Source: Cercis canadensis (lineage: Eukaryota; Streptophyta; Magnoliopsida; Fabales; Fabaceae). Taken from it: a stretch of DNA of 64,000 bases. Both the position numbers and the translations under genes were made by a program. Below are positions 11,198 through 21,608 of the stretch, piece by piece (the stretch's first letter is position 1; each line of letters begins with the position of its first letter). A model generated the notes under the pieces. The model ran no database searches. It saw only the letters and a program-made list of their open reading frames with translations, and had not been told where the DNA came from. The stretch covers positions 22,001 through 86,000 of the forward strand of contig QAOA01008149.1 of the NCBI GenBank assembly GCA_003255065.1, written 5' to 3'.

Positions 11198-12712
11198 AGG
11201 GATGTAATTGGTCTGGTTCGGTTTGGTTTACACCCTAAACAGGCCAAAATCGGATTGGACAAACTCAGTTCGATTTGGTTCATTTTTTTAGAATTTTTTG
11301 AGTCAATCCAAACCGGTTCATTTTGGCCGGTTTTCTCGATTTGCCTGCTGGTAATCAGTGCCTTGAGCACCACTTGCCCAACATGTACAAGAAGAATTAG
11401 AAAACAGAAATTTGGACACCCAAACAACTTAGTAAATCTAGAAACATCCAAACCAATCTACAAATCATCAAACATCAGAATCCAGAGAGAAGTCACCATA
11501 TGGCTCAATGTTATGCAAAGTGTTCATACAAAAGAGGAAAACCTCACCAGTTGGCACAAAATAAAGTTCATCACCATCAAAGCCAAAAAAAATTATACTA
11601 AATAATATAGGAAGTACATCATTTCATAAACTAGCTATAAAATGCTGGTAAAAACCAGAGGATCAGTTAAGCACATCCAATCTCTTGAGAAAATTTCACT
11701 TTCTAGAATTAGAAAAAGAAACTTCTAGAAAAAATTCTATAAAAGAACAACTCTCACAAGATTGAATGCATGAATTCTAATCATATTTGCATCCCTTACG
11801 AACAGCCATGAAGATGAAACAAGCACTCAGAAGATGGGAAATGATAAAGATATCTAAGATCTTTTGAAAAAGAAAATAAAACATGGGTAATGGTCTCACT
11901 TACAAAGTCTCCTAATTTTCAGGGAGAGACAGAGGTGAACGGGTTCTCCGTTTCTCCCTTCATAAAAATGGGAAGCAAAAATTTCTCATTGATGGACTCC
12001 ATAGCATCTGCATCAAACTAATGGGTAACATTGCGATTTGAGTCCAAAACACCTATGTCCCTGTGCCTGCTAGTGGGAAGGGTTGAAGCCATGAACTTTC
12101 TGATGGGTAACACTGTGATTTACATGAGAATAGAAGAGATGGTGAGGGGCTGCGTGCGAAACGTGAAGAAGGTATTGAGGAAGATGAGGAGCACGCAAGA
12201 GGTTAAACCCAAAAACCATGACCGGAAGGTCATCACCGGAAGTGAAGGGTGATCGGTCTTCGGCACCACCAGAGAAACCTCCTCCACTGGGCATCTGTCC
12301 TCTGATACGTCTCTGTTTCCTGCTTTTTGGGTGTCCGCATGATTCTTCGATGCCATTGCCTTCAATAAAGAGGGAGACACTGAGATAGAGCTTCAATGTC
12401 AATAGCAAGAGAATAAAGGAATAGAGGTCGGCGAGGGAAAGGGTTTTGTTAGGGATTTCAGTAAGGAACAATAAGATAAGATAAAGGAGAGTTGGGGATT
12501 TGAAAAGAAGAGACCGAGAGACTCAAAGGAGGAGACGTATGCCCTTTAGAAATTCATCAAAACAACGTAGCATTTGAAGACTCGGTTCGGTTTGGTTTAA
12601 GCTCAATTTTTTTCACTAAAACCGAAAATCAGACTAGCCCTCTCATTTTGACATGGTTTACCTCTAGTTCGATTCAGTTTGACCAGTTTTCCCGGTTTGG
12701 CTTATACCCATA
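11198..12712. mobile_element. Non-autonomous Mutator-like element (Pack-MULE type)
   Basis: A 1515-bp segment is flanked by a perfect 9-bp direct repeat GTCTTTTGT (11189-11197 and 12713-12721), the target-site length of Mutator-like elements. Its ends, AGGGATGTAATTGG on the left and the complement TATGGGTATAAGCC on the right, are weakly inverted-similar, and subterminal 'ggttcggtttggttt' blocks occur at both sides (about 11216 and 12586). No transposase is present; instead it carries a fragment of an oligopeptide transporter gene on the minus strand. It sits in the 5' flank of the terpene-synthase remnant. Confidence 0.65.
12040..12356 (-). pseudogene. Oligopeptide transporter (OPT family) N-terminal fragment
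   Basis: From ATG at 12356 the minus strand encodes [69 protein letters not shown], a TAA stop, and then in the same frame ITVLPIRKFMASTLPT. This matches the plant OPT N-terminus as I know it (CPIEEVRLTVP..DDP.LPVLTFR.W.LG, FFxYRTxPLxI, QIAVxPxGxxMAxTLPT). OPT proteins are multispanning proton-coupled peptide or metal-chelate carriers of about 700 residues; only the first membrane segment and its flank remain. Sequence 12357-12480 looks like its 5' leader. The stop and truncation make it a captured pseudogene fragment. Confidence 0.75.
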
Positions 12713-12818
12713 GTCTTTTGTGTTACACGTGGTTTTATTACATTCATACATAGGAAACTGTATAGAAATTTCTATAACCATTCATAAATCGTTTATGTCT
12801 ACCCATCTTTTGGGTGCC

Positions 12819-12901
12819 TATATAAGGCAGATAGCTTTGCCTAAAGCAGCCACCAACACAACTATCTATACCTGACTCTGATTTCATAATCAAAAATCAA
12901 A
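12819..12901 (+). promoter_or_regulatory. TATA box and 5' leader of the terpene-synthase remnant
   Basis: CTATATAAGG at 12819-12828 lies about 80 bp upstream of the ATG at 12902, normal spacing for a plant promoter with a short leader. The Mutator-like element ends only about 100 bp upstream of it. Confidence 0.55.
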
Positions 12902-13054
12902 ATGGAGAAAGGGAAACAATCAGAAGGAAAACATGACCATATTGGCAAGGACGTATTTCACAATGTCAGAGAGAATAGAAGATCTGCAAATTATAAACCA
13001 AACATTTGGAAATACGACTTCCTAGAGTCTCTTACCAACAAATACGGTCCTTAG
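12902..13054 (+). pseudogene. Terpene synthase first-exon remnant
   Basis: From ATG at 12902 the frame reads MEKGKQSEGKHD, then ENRRSANYKPNIWKYDFLES, LTNKYGP and a TAG at 13052. RRSANYKPNIW is the RR-x8-W motif found near the N-terminus of plant mono- and sesquiterpene synthases, followed by the usual YDFLxSLxxKY. Full enzymes are about 550-600 residues, with DDxxD metal-binding and catalytic parts encoded downstream; none of that is seen here. The stop right after the motif and the lack of later exons mark a pseudogene or a copied 5' end. The absence of a long N-terminal extension would suit a cytosolic sesquiterpene synthase, but that is inference. Confidence 0.75.
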
Positions 13055-13886
13055 AGAGAAGATCAGAACCAAACATGAAAACATAATAAAGGAAACTAAG
13101 GAAACAGATTACAGAGCAGAATCTAAGCAACTGAGCTAATCATTTTCAGTTTTACAATATTTTCTGGTATTTCATGATAAACAAGAAAACTCAAACATGT
13201 GAGATAGATTCATGAATAAATTTAACACCTTTCAGGCAGAAACATGCTTATGATTAAATCACTTAATCCAAAATCAAATGGAGAGCTTCAAAGAAACAAA
13301 GGAATATATTCACAATAAAAAAATCAATCAAATGGAAAAATTGAAGCTAAGGACATAATAGCATTTACATAATGCTCTGAACCAAAAAAAAAAAAAAAAA
13401 AANAAAAAAAAAAAAAAAAAAAAAAGGCTAAACAGATTCAGCTTTCGAAAAAATTAATTATAGTATGACACAAAACTAATTAACAAAAATTAATCATAGA
13501 ACAGAAGCCCATACACATTTCTAGTTTTCTACTAATATTACACACATTCTATGAAGAATTAATTAGGCAAGTAATAGGCCAAACTGAAAGAATACAATGA
13601 AAACACCAGAATCGCGACCTCTGACCTTGTCTTGGATTCATCAACTCCATGCACAACAAGTAGAAGAGCTCTTAAGCTCAAATTAGGATTCCAACCCTAA
13701 CATTCAGTACGAGCAAAAAGAACGGAAACTACTAGAATTCTCAAATCCTAATGTGAAACAAGAATGCACAAGAATCCAACACAAAAATATAAGCTATGAA
13801 GTGAACTTTCAATCTCTAGAAATACCCACAATGATCTAATCAGAATACGGGTCGTAGAGGATAAGAACCTACCTGGCCTTCGATAC
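13055..13886. other. Noncoding, with a poly-A tract
   Basis: No gene seen. A poly-A run at 13385-13425 contains a single N (13403), probably a sequencing or assembly break at a homopolymer. Confidence 0.5.
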
Positions 13887-14250
13887 TTGCAGTGGCGACA
13901 GTAGAAGGTTGTGAAGAGTAGAAAGTCAGAGGTGGTGCTACGGGTGGTGGCGTTGGCGGCGACGGTACTTGCGGGTAGAGGCGTTGGTGGCGGTGATGTT
14001 GGCTGATGGCTATGCACAAGCACACAGTGCCGAGAGCAAGGAGTTTCGGGGGCTCAAGGGAGGAGGAGGGGTATAAGGGTTGAAATACACACTATTTTAA
14101 CTGAATTTGAAATACATTATATTGAGATTTTGAAAGTCACTATAAAAATACACTGAAATTTTAGAAAATACCTTAAGAAATTACACAAACATAGTAATTC
14201 AAAATAAGTATTTCAAATACACTCTACAAATACCTCATCCAGACACATCC
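13840..14250 (-). other. Insertion replacing the 3' part of small gene copy 1; proline-rich ORF
   Basis: Intron sequence of the small gene matches the other copies up to about 14250 and then gives way to unrelated sequence starting, on the minus strand, 'gatgtgtctggatgagg', an opening I associate with short DNA transposons. Inside is a proline-rich frame (ISQHHRHQRLYPQV, PPVAPPLTFYSSQPSTVA) followed by a GT donor-like 'ccaggtaggttc'. I do not recognise it. The version at 14425-14640 is the contig-overlap duplicate. Confidence 0.35.
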
Positions 14251-14996
14251 TAATTGTGCAGATCGATCTTATACAAATATGACTTGTAATAGATAATAAT
14301 ATGCTAGACAATAACAGAGATTATTTAATTAACAATAGTGATCCTTCTTCATTAATTTTTGCTAAAAGTTATGAAATGATTCATGCTTACCCTTTGCCTG
14401 TAGGTGATGCCTCGCCGAAATTGNGATACTTGCAGTGGCGACGGTAGAAGGTTGTGAAGAGTAGAAAGTCAGAGGTGGTGCTACGGGTGGTGGCGTTGGC
14501 TGCGACGATACTTGCGGGTAGAGGCGTTGGTGGCGGTGATGTTGGCTGATGGCTATGCACAAGCACACGGTACCGACAGCAAGGAGTTTCGGGGGCTCAA
14601 GGGAGGAGGAGGGGTATAAGGGGCTCAATGAAAAAAATAAAAATAAAAATTGAAATACACACTATTTTAACTGAATTTGAAATACATTATATTGAGATTT
14701 TGAAAGTCACTATAAAAATACACCGAAATTTTAGAAAATACCTTAAGAAATTACACAAACATAGTAATTCAAAATAATTATTTCAAATACACTCTACAAA
14801 TACCTCATCCAGACACATCCTAATTGTGCAGATCGATCTTATACAAATATGACTTGTAATAGATAATAATATGCTAGACAATAACAGAGATTATTTAATT
14901 AACAATAGTGATCCTTCTTCATTAATTTTTGCTAAAAGTTATGAAATGATTCATGCTTACCCTTTGCCTGCAGGTGATGCCTCGCCGAAATTGGTA
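13887..14996. other. Duplicated contig ends around the N at 14424
   Basis: Bases 13887-14423 and 14425-14996 are two versions of the same roughly 540-bp sequence, starting 'gatacttgcagtggcgac' and ending 'gcctcgccgaaattg'. They differ by scattered substitutions and a short A-rich insert near 14628-14650. The single N between them suggests two overlapping, perhaps allelic, contig ends joined without merging. Confidence 0.7.
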
Positions 14997-15127
14997 AGGC
15001 CATTAGCGTGACCCCTGACTGTTCCCGTGACATTGGCAATACCTTTGACATCTTTCGGGCCATTAGCTTTAGCCTGGTGTTGATCTGGTTGGCTACCAAA
15101 GAGCAATCTAGATACAAAGGAAGACAT
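14961..15127 (-). pseudogene. Small tandem-family gene, copy 1: exon 1 only
   Basis: ATG at 15127 opens MSSFVSRLLFGSQPDQHQAK, then KDVKGIANVTGTVRGHANG and LTNFGEASPAGKG, ending at a GT-AAG donor (14960). It is 167 bp, exactly as in copies 2 and 3, with a conserved TATA region upstream. Unlike them no exon 2 is found: the intron is interrupted near 14250 by an unrelated insertion. The family motif V-[KR]-G-x-x-N-V-T-G-x-V-x-G-x-x-N-G-x-x-N-F-G is intact. The copy is therefore probably non-functional, or expressed only as a truncated product. Function unknown. Confidence 0.65.
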
Positions 15128-15227
15128 TGAATGCTCAACTTGTAAAAATGGAAAAGTAAAATTAAACTAGTGCATTTCTTTAACTAGTTTTAGATTACTT
15201 TGGTATGTGTTAGATAGAAATGCCTCA

Positions 15228-15240
15228 TTATATAGACCCA
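15228..15240 (-). promoter_or_regulatory. TATA box of small gene copy 1
   Basis: Minus-strand GGTCTATATAATG about 100 bp before the ATG at 15127; copies 2 and 3 have TCTATAAAATG at the same distance. Confidence 0.55.
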
Positions 15241-16280
15241 TCGAGTAGGGGGTGGAAGGGGAATATGAGAAGAGGAAGCGCGATATCTTAGGCTGTGAAA
15301 TGCAGCTTATTTTTGTAATAATTACTACTGTCTATATTTTTCTCTAATAAAAAATCATTATTGCCGACCAAGTACTCCATTAACAATATTTTCTTGTTGC
15401 CATTGAATAAAGAAATTAGTCAAAGAAGTGTTTCATACGTGGGTTTATTTTCTGATTTGCTTTTGGGGCGTTAGAATTAAGAAAATCCTGAAAAGTAAGT
15501 TTTTATAACAAAATCAAGCTGCTCAGTAACTTTTTCGAGTTTAAATTATCAAGAAATTGATTACTATAAAGAGTTTTAAGATTTCGCATATCAAATATCT
15601 TCTACGGGTGTAAATTTACACGTACGTTATTAGAAAATTTATTGTTTAACTTGTAAAAAATATTTAAGACAGTCTAAGAAAAAATTATTTTTAAAATTTT
15701 ATAGACATAAGAATATGATATAAAATATTTATTTGAATCTCGATAAAATCTGTCTAAATTTTCCCTTATTGAGGAGTTATTATTTAAATGGGGTTGTTAT
15801 GGAATTTTTTAAAAAATACCTACTTTAACCGGTTGAAGTTAACTAAGGGAGGTGCCACGTCAGCTTGGTAAGCTTACCATATCCAATACATTGGTAAGGT
15901 ATAATGCACCTCGAATTTCATTCCTTCCTGGCCACTTGGCTATGCCCAAGTGTCTTTTTGATAAGGAAGAATATTAATGAGAATACAATATGAAATATAT
16001 ATTTAAATCAGAAAATGTTGAATCTTGATAAAATATGTCAAAAGCAGAGCACAAAGGAAGAAAACAATGATGTAACAGAAGCAATACTTGCTGAAGAAGG
16101 CTTGGCAAAATAGGAAAGGGTTGCCTTCTATGGAGACCAACTATATTTTTCATTTTTGTATTTGGGGGTATTTTTTCTTTTTTCATCTGAAGATAATTTT
16201 TTCCTAGTTTCCTTGTATTTGAAGGGGCCACTAATCTCTTGTTCTGTGTAACTTTCATCATGCTAAAATAGTAGCAACTA

Positions 16281-17060
16281 CTTAAACTAACTATATTTTT
16301 TTAGGTTGTTACCTTTTTAAATTGGTAAAAAATTCTTGCTTTTGATAGTTGGCCAAGCATATCCATATACATGATATTCATAAGCATTAATTTTGCCTTT
16401 GTTTAACATATATGTCCAATTCAAACTTTGATTTTTATGTCTTTTTTCTTTTATTTAAAAGTAAACTTACATTTACATACCTCCAAGATTTAGACGTGAA
16501 CAAAATAGTTCAACATAATGGAAACTCAGTGCAATGGTGACATAGGAACCACTTAACCTAACTATATTCTTTTTGGTTCTTACTTTTTAAATTGGTAAGA
16601 ACTTCCTGCTTTTGATAGTTGTCCAAGCATATCCATATACATGATATTCATAAGCATCTAGCATTAATTTTGCCTTTGTTTAATATAAATGTCCAATTCA
16701 AACTTTGACTTTTATGTTTTCTTTCTTTTATTTCAAAGTAAACTTACATTTGCTTCCCTCAAAGATTTAGACTTGAACAAAATAGTTCATCATAATGGAA
16801 ACTCAGTGCAATGGTGACATAGGAACCACTTAAACTAACTATATTCTTTTAGGTTTTTACCTTTTTGAAATGGTAAAAAATTTATACTTTTCATAGTTGT
16901 CCAAGCATATCCATATACATGATATTCATAAGCATCTAGCATAATTTTTCTTTTTTATAACATATATGTCCAATTCAAACTTTGATTTTTATTTTTTTTC
17001 TTTTATTTAAAAGTAAACTTAAATTTGTGTCCCTCAAAGATTTAGACTTAAATAAGATAG
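16281..17060. repeat. Tandem repeat, 3 units of about 275 bp
   Basis: Units start near 16281, 16552 and 16829 with 'cttaaactaactatat' or a close variant and contain 'ccaagcatatccatataca' and 'gtccaattcaaactttga'. The paralogous segment at 41028-41525 has only two units. Confidence 0.8.
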
Positions 17061-17419
17061 TCATTAAAAAACTGTAATTACAAAATAGTACTTCAATCAT
17101 TAACATCCATAGAAAATGGTCCATAGTTACTAAGGTTTGTTAACTAGTGAGGAAAGCGATGATGTTTCACCATTAACTTCATGTGTGGCACATTAAAATC
17201 TGAAGTGGTAGTTTTCTAATGGCCAACAGTGTTGTTGAAGCCGAAAAAAGTTGAAAAAAAATGATTGAAAAGAAAAAAAAAATTAATGTTTTCTTTCTTT
17301 GTTTAAGTTTGTAGGTTGGAGAAGAATGAGTTGCAAGCCATCTTATAAGTTTGAAGAGACTTTGCAAGTAGTTTAGTAAGCCATTGGTGTATAATTTAAA
17401 CTCTACTAGGCATATACAA

Positions 17420-17850
17420 TGATGTAGTACAAAAGAATTTGGAGTTCATGACACAAATGGAGCATCCAAAGTTGATCAAGAAAGTCAAACATGTCCGTTT
17501 TTTACGAAAGACCCCACTTTTTTATATGGAAACGGCCTTCTGAGCAAACCGCGAGACAATCACCCTGTGTGTCGCATGATTTTAGCCAAATTCCATTATT
17601 TAAGGGGTCAAAACATCATTTTATCTTTTTTGGGGGAACTTTTGTAATTTTCATTACGTCTGGGCCTTTTTGTAATTTTGCTATTTTTTTTTAGGGTTTC
17701 CTTTATAAGTGTTTGTAAAACCTTTTGAAGGATAGTTTTTGATTGAATAACAGTTGAGATTTCTCTCAATTCTTGAATTCGGCCTTTTGGTATTCTTAGG
17801 AATCAACAAATTGTTAAATATTATTCTAGTTCATTATGTACACTTCATCA
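17420..17850 (+). mobile_element. Short solo LTR (431 bp) with target duplication TACAA
   Basis: The element starts TGATG and ends CATCA, flanked by TACAA at 17415-17419 and 17851-17855. The paralogous unit 2 has the uninterrupted sequence 'tatacaagatcaaaatcc' at 41878-41895, a clean empty site. Internal features ('cctttataagtgtttgtaaa', 'gattgaataacagttgaga') look like the R-U5 part of a copia LTR. The small open frame at 17491-17694 inside it is not a gene. Confidence 0.7.
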
Positions 17851-19237
17851 TACAAGATCAAAATCCTTTTGTAAATTATGCTAAAGACTAATTATGTAAA
17901 GTTTGTCATTAGCTCATTGCAAGGAAATATGAAGGCTGTTTTGTTTTTTTTTCCTTCTTTCTTGCATTCTCAGTCGTAGGAATATTTTGATAAATAGGTA
18001 GACTTCTAATTGTGATTTTAAATTTTTGTAATCAATACATCATTAAATATTAGGAATTATTTGATACAAAAGATATTGGTGAATTTCATATTTTTACTTT
18101 TGAGAATTATAATTCAAGTTTCCATTGAATTTATCCAAAAAAAAAAAGAACCCACGATAATGAGAGCCACCAATTGTTGTAAATGGCTCATTGTTTAATA
18201 ATTTTCTACGACAGATAACTATCGAGAGTAGTTATTATGATAGTATTTTTAGCAACCGGTTCAGATTGTTAAATTTTAATTGATATTACTAATTTTTACA
18301 GCCATTTAAACCTTTTCTCATAATCCTGACCCTAAAAAGTACACATTTTAATTGTAGTGCACTAATAATAGCTAGGAAATTAGGGCAAATATAAACTTAA
18401 CCTTTTTTTAAAGATTATGCTTACACCTTTAGCAATGGAATTTTTTTAATGTATTAGTGAAAGTTTTTCCTTCTCTAGCTAGTGCTGGAAAATATTTTGT
18501 CCTTAAAATTTAGTTATGACTTATTTTAGGACGTCGTTTGATCATCGATAAATATGTTAGACGGATTTTTATCTCAACTGAATCAACTTTCTTGTTGTGT
18601 AAGCAAGGAGATTAAAGGCCTTTACGATTGGACCATAATGTTTGATGGAAAATATGTAAGAATTTCACTTTCATAGAAAACAAAGAGAAAAAATAAAAAT
18701 AAAGGAAAATCCAAAAGAAGTACAAGATTCCAGAGCAGCCATTTAACTGTAAAAAAAATATATATTAAGTTGTCCACTCTCAACAGAAATGATGGATTGA
18801 TGACATAGAATTTGCCCCAGAATAAACTTAAAATAAAGCCTAAGATATATTGTAAAGAGTTAGATATGTTTTAGCAAGCACACTTTCAAAAAAATTGTTC
18901 TAACCTTTAGAATTTTAAGGAGCACCAAATAAATTTTATTAAATAATTTCAAATGGTGTACCTCACAAACTCCTAAAGGGCGTTGAAGTTCAGTGTTAAA
19001 GAGAGAGCTTAACCATAGAAGAATAACAATAGAAGGGTGGCACTGTGGCATGGAAGAGATTGAAAAGGTAGTAAGTGAAGAAAAACCAAAATGCACGCAA
19101 CAGTACAAACGCAATCCATTTTCAACAGGATTTTCTCTTAATCTGGGCTTGTAATTATAAAGGAAAAAAAATATCATATAGCAGTTGTTTTTCAGAATTC
19201 AGCTCCTCACCAAAGAGCTATTGGAGACAAAACAGAA

Positions 19238-19396
19238 TTGAATAATGGATTTCTTTATATTTCTTTTATCATAAGAAGGATAAGGTTCCAAAGGATGAAT
19301 ATATTTCACATGGGAANTTGAATAATGGATTTCTTTATATTTTTTTTATCATAAGAAGGATAAGTTTCCAAAGGATGAATATATTTCACATGGGAA
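19238..19396. other. 79-bp contig-end duplication around the N at 19317
   Basis: 'ttgaataatggatttctt' to 'ttcacatgggaa' is present on both sides of the N with two differences; the paralogous unit 2 has it once (about 43283). Likely an unmerged overlap. Confidence 0.8.
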
Positions 19397-19949
19397 GTCA
19401 TTAAACTTGAAAAGAAGAGGATCAATCTGATAATATATTTCACTATAATAAAAAGATTATATTTCAAGGCTAAAAGAGGTATTTTTAATCTTACTTAATA
19501 AGCTATTCCCTAGGTTTTCTCTTATATTCACACTCCTTCCTATTGGCTTGCTCATTGACTTGAACGACAGAAGAAGCACCAGATCCAATCTTCCTTGACT
19601 GTTTCTCCTTCTTTGCCAGTCCAGATGCAGTTTATCAACACCTGCTAATATAAGAAGAGCTACAGAACAGCTTAATCATGGAAGAACTAAAGTAAACTAA
19701 ATTTAACCAAATTTCTTTCTAGAATATTTGGAACTGGTTATTTGACAATCGCATATTCTATGACAATACGAAGCTAATTCTATATAATTAATAATACTTG
19801 ACACCAAGCTGTAGGATTAAAATATGAAGAACAATCAATTTTCGCTGCTGCACATTGAGAGGTGCTGAACTGTGGAAATGCTGAGAATAGGTTTCTATCT
19901 ATAGATCGATATTCTAAACCCAGAATAGTGTAAAATCATGACAACCATA

Positions 19950-20084
19950 TGTTAGAGGAAGATGAATATTTCACTCAAGTCTTCAATTACAATATCCACG
20001 TACAAGGGATATTTATAGGATACAAAAGATAATTCAAAAAGACACATAACCTAAAGCAATAATTTAAAATTATTATTTTTAACA
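19950..20084 (-). repeat. 3' LTR of the outer copia element (internally deleted)
   Basis: On the minus strand it starts TGTTAAAAATAATAATTTT and ends CTTCCTCTAACA. It matches both ends of the 5' LTR at 36801-37481 but lacks about 175 bp of its middle as well as the 370-bp foldback element found there. Confidence 0.8.
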
Positions 20085-20109
20085 GCCTACCTTAATTTAA
20101 AATTTTCTT

Positions 20110-21608
20110 CTGCACTACAAGTATTACCCGAAATCTTTCAAAATCTTCATATTTCAAAGGCTTAGTGAAAATGTCTGTAATTTAGTCTTGAGTCTTCACA
20201 TACTTGGGCTTTACCTCCTTCCTAGCAACACATTCTCTAATAAAATGATATCTTGTGTCTATATGCTTGCTTCTATCATGGAACACCGGATTGTTTGAAA
20301 GAGCTATTGTGGACTTGTTATCAATGCAGATCTCTGTAGCTTCCTCTTGTCGCAAGTAAAGTTCCTATAACAATCTTCTAAGCCAAATAGCATGACATAT
20401 ACAAGAAGTTACAGCCACATACTCTGACTCACAAGTTGAGAGTGTGACAATGGATTGCTTCTTGGAACTCCAAGAAAATGGATAATCTCCCAAGAAAAAT
20501 ACAAAGCCAGTATTACCCTTTCTATCATCAATATCTCCTGCAAAATCATTATCACAATATCCCAAAAGCTTGAAATCATTAGAAGATGAATAAAACAGCC
20601 CACAATCAATTGTACCTTTTAGGTAATGAAGAATCCTTCTAGCAGCCTTCATGTGGGTGGAACTAGAGATTGCATGTAGCGACTCACTACCCCAACCACA
20701 AATAATACATGGCCTCATACTTGAAAAGTATCTCAAGCTTCCCACGAGGCTTTTGAAAATAGTGGAATCTACCTCATTTCCGTTGTCAAACTTTTACAAT
20801 TTTTCTCCGCATGGGTGTCTTCACAGGATTACAATCAGACATCCTGAATTTTTGTAAGACCTCATTTGCATAACTTTTTTGAGAGACAAAAATTCCTTCT
20901 TTCATTTGCTTCACCTCTAGGCCCAAGTAGTATGACATGAGCTTTATATCGGTCATCTCAAATTCTCTTGTCATAGTCTTCTTGAAGTCTTCAAACAAAC
21001 TTGGATTAGATCTAGTAAAGATTAGATCATCCACATAAAGACAAAAAAAATAAAATGTCTCCAAATTTCATATGACGTAACATAAAGAGCATATTCACTA
21101 GGACAATAAACAAACCCATTCTCTTGAAAGTAATTGTCGATGCAGCTATTCCATGCTGTTGGTGCTTGCTTCAGTCCATACAAAGCTTTCTTCATTTTGA
21201 GGAGTTTCTCTTCACACCTTTCAACCATGTATCCCATTTGTTGTTGAGCATAGACTTCCTCCTCTAGGGAGCCATTTAAGAAAGCCGACTTCACATCATG
21301 TTGATAAATCTTCCACTTCACTTGAGCTGCCAAAGCAATGATCAAACGAATTGTCACCATGCGAGCAATGGGTGCAAACTTTTCTTCATAATCAACTCCA
21401 ATTTTCTTGTAGCATTTAACAACAAGTCTTGTTTTGTATCTTTCCACATCCCCTTTGGCATTCTTTTTTGTTTTGAACACCCATTTGACTCCAATTGCCT
21501 CATGACCCTTGGGAAGAGATATGAACTCCCAAGTGTTGTTCTTCTCAATGGCATCATTCTTCTCTTGCATGGCTTGTCTTCATCTTTTGTCATTTGACGC
21601 ATCATCAA
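20110..21608 (-). pseudogene. Reverse transcriptase and RNase H of the outer copia element
   Basis: RT blocks on the minus strand: NTWEFISLPKGHEAIGVKWV, YEEKFAPIARMVTIRLIIAL, QHDVKSAFLNGSLEEEVYAQ, KKALYGLKQAPTAWNSCIDN, LYVDDLIFTRSNPSLF (intact YVDD), MSYYLGLEVKQMKEGIFV. RNase H blocks: ARRILHYLKGTIDCGLFY, GYCDNDFAGDIDDRKGNTGF, STCESEYVAVTSC and, near 20300-20200, SKHIDTRYHFIREC. Frame breaks occur near 21050, 20760 and 20365. The YVDD box and RNase H acidic residues are still visible, so this is a fairly young but inactive copy. Confidence 0.85.

Larger units (their letters stand above)
15128..19949. repeat. Segmental duplication unit 1 (upstream of small gene copy 1)
   Basis: This segment aligns along its length with 39463-43879: shared landmarks include 'tttgcttttggggcgttag' (about 15450 and 39790), 'aggtgccacgtcagcttgg' (15851 and 40240), 'acgtcgtttgatcatcgata' (18530 and 42552) and 'cttgctcattgacttga' (19545 and 43510). 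It is noncoding apart from the insertions listed separately. It continues, after removing the copia element 19950-37481, into 37482-37862. Confidence 0.7.

Noticed and set aside
11255..11605. 116-residue plus-strand frame in the Mutator-like element
   Set aside because: No recognisable domain; composition and overlap with element ends suggest chance.
17491..17694. 67-residue frame as a host gene
   Set aside because: It lies wholly inside the solo LTR 17420-17850 and has no recognisable protein features.
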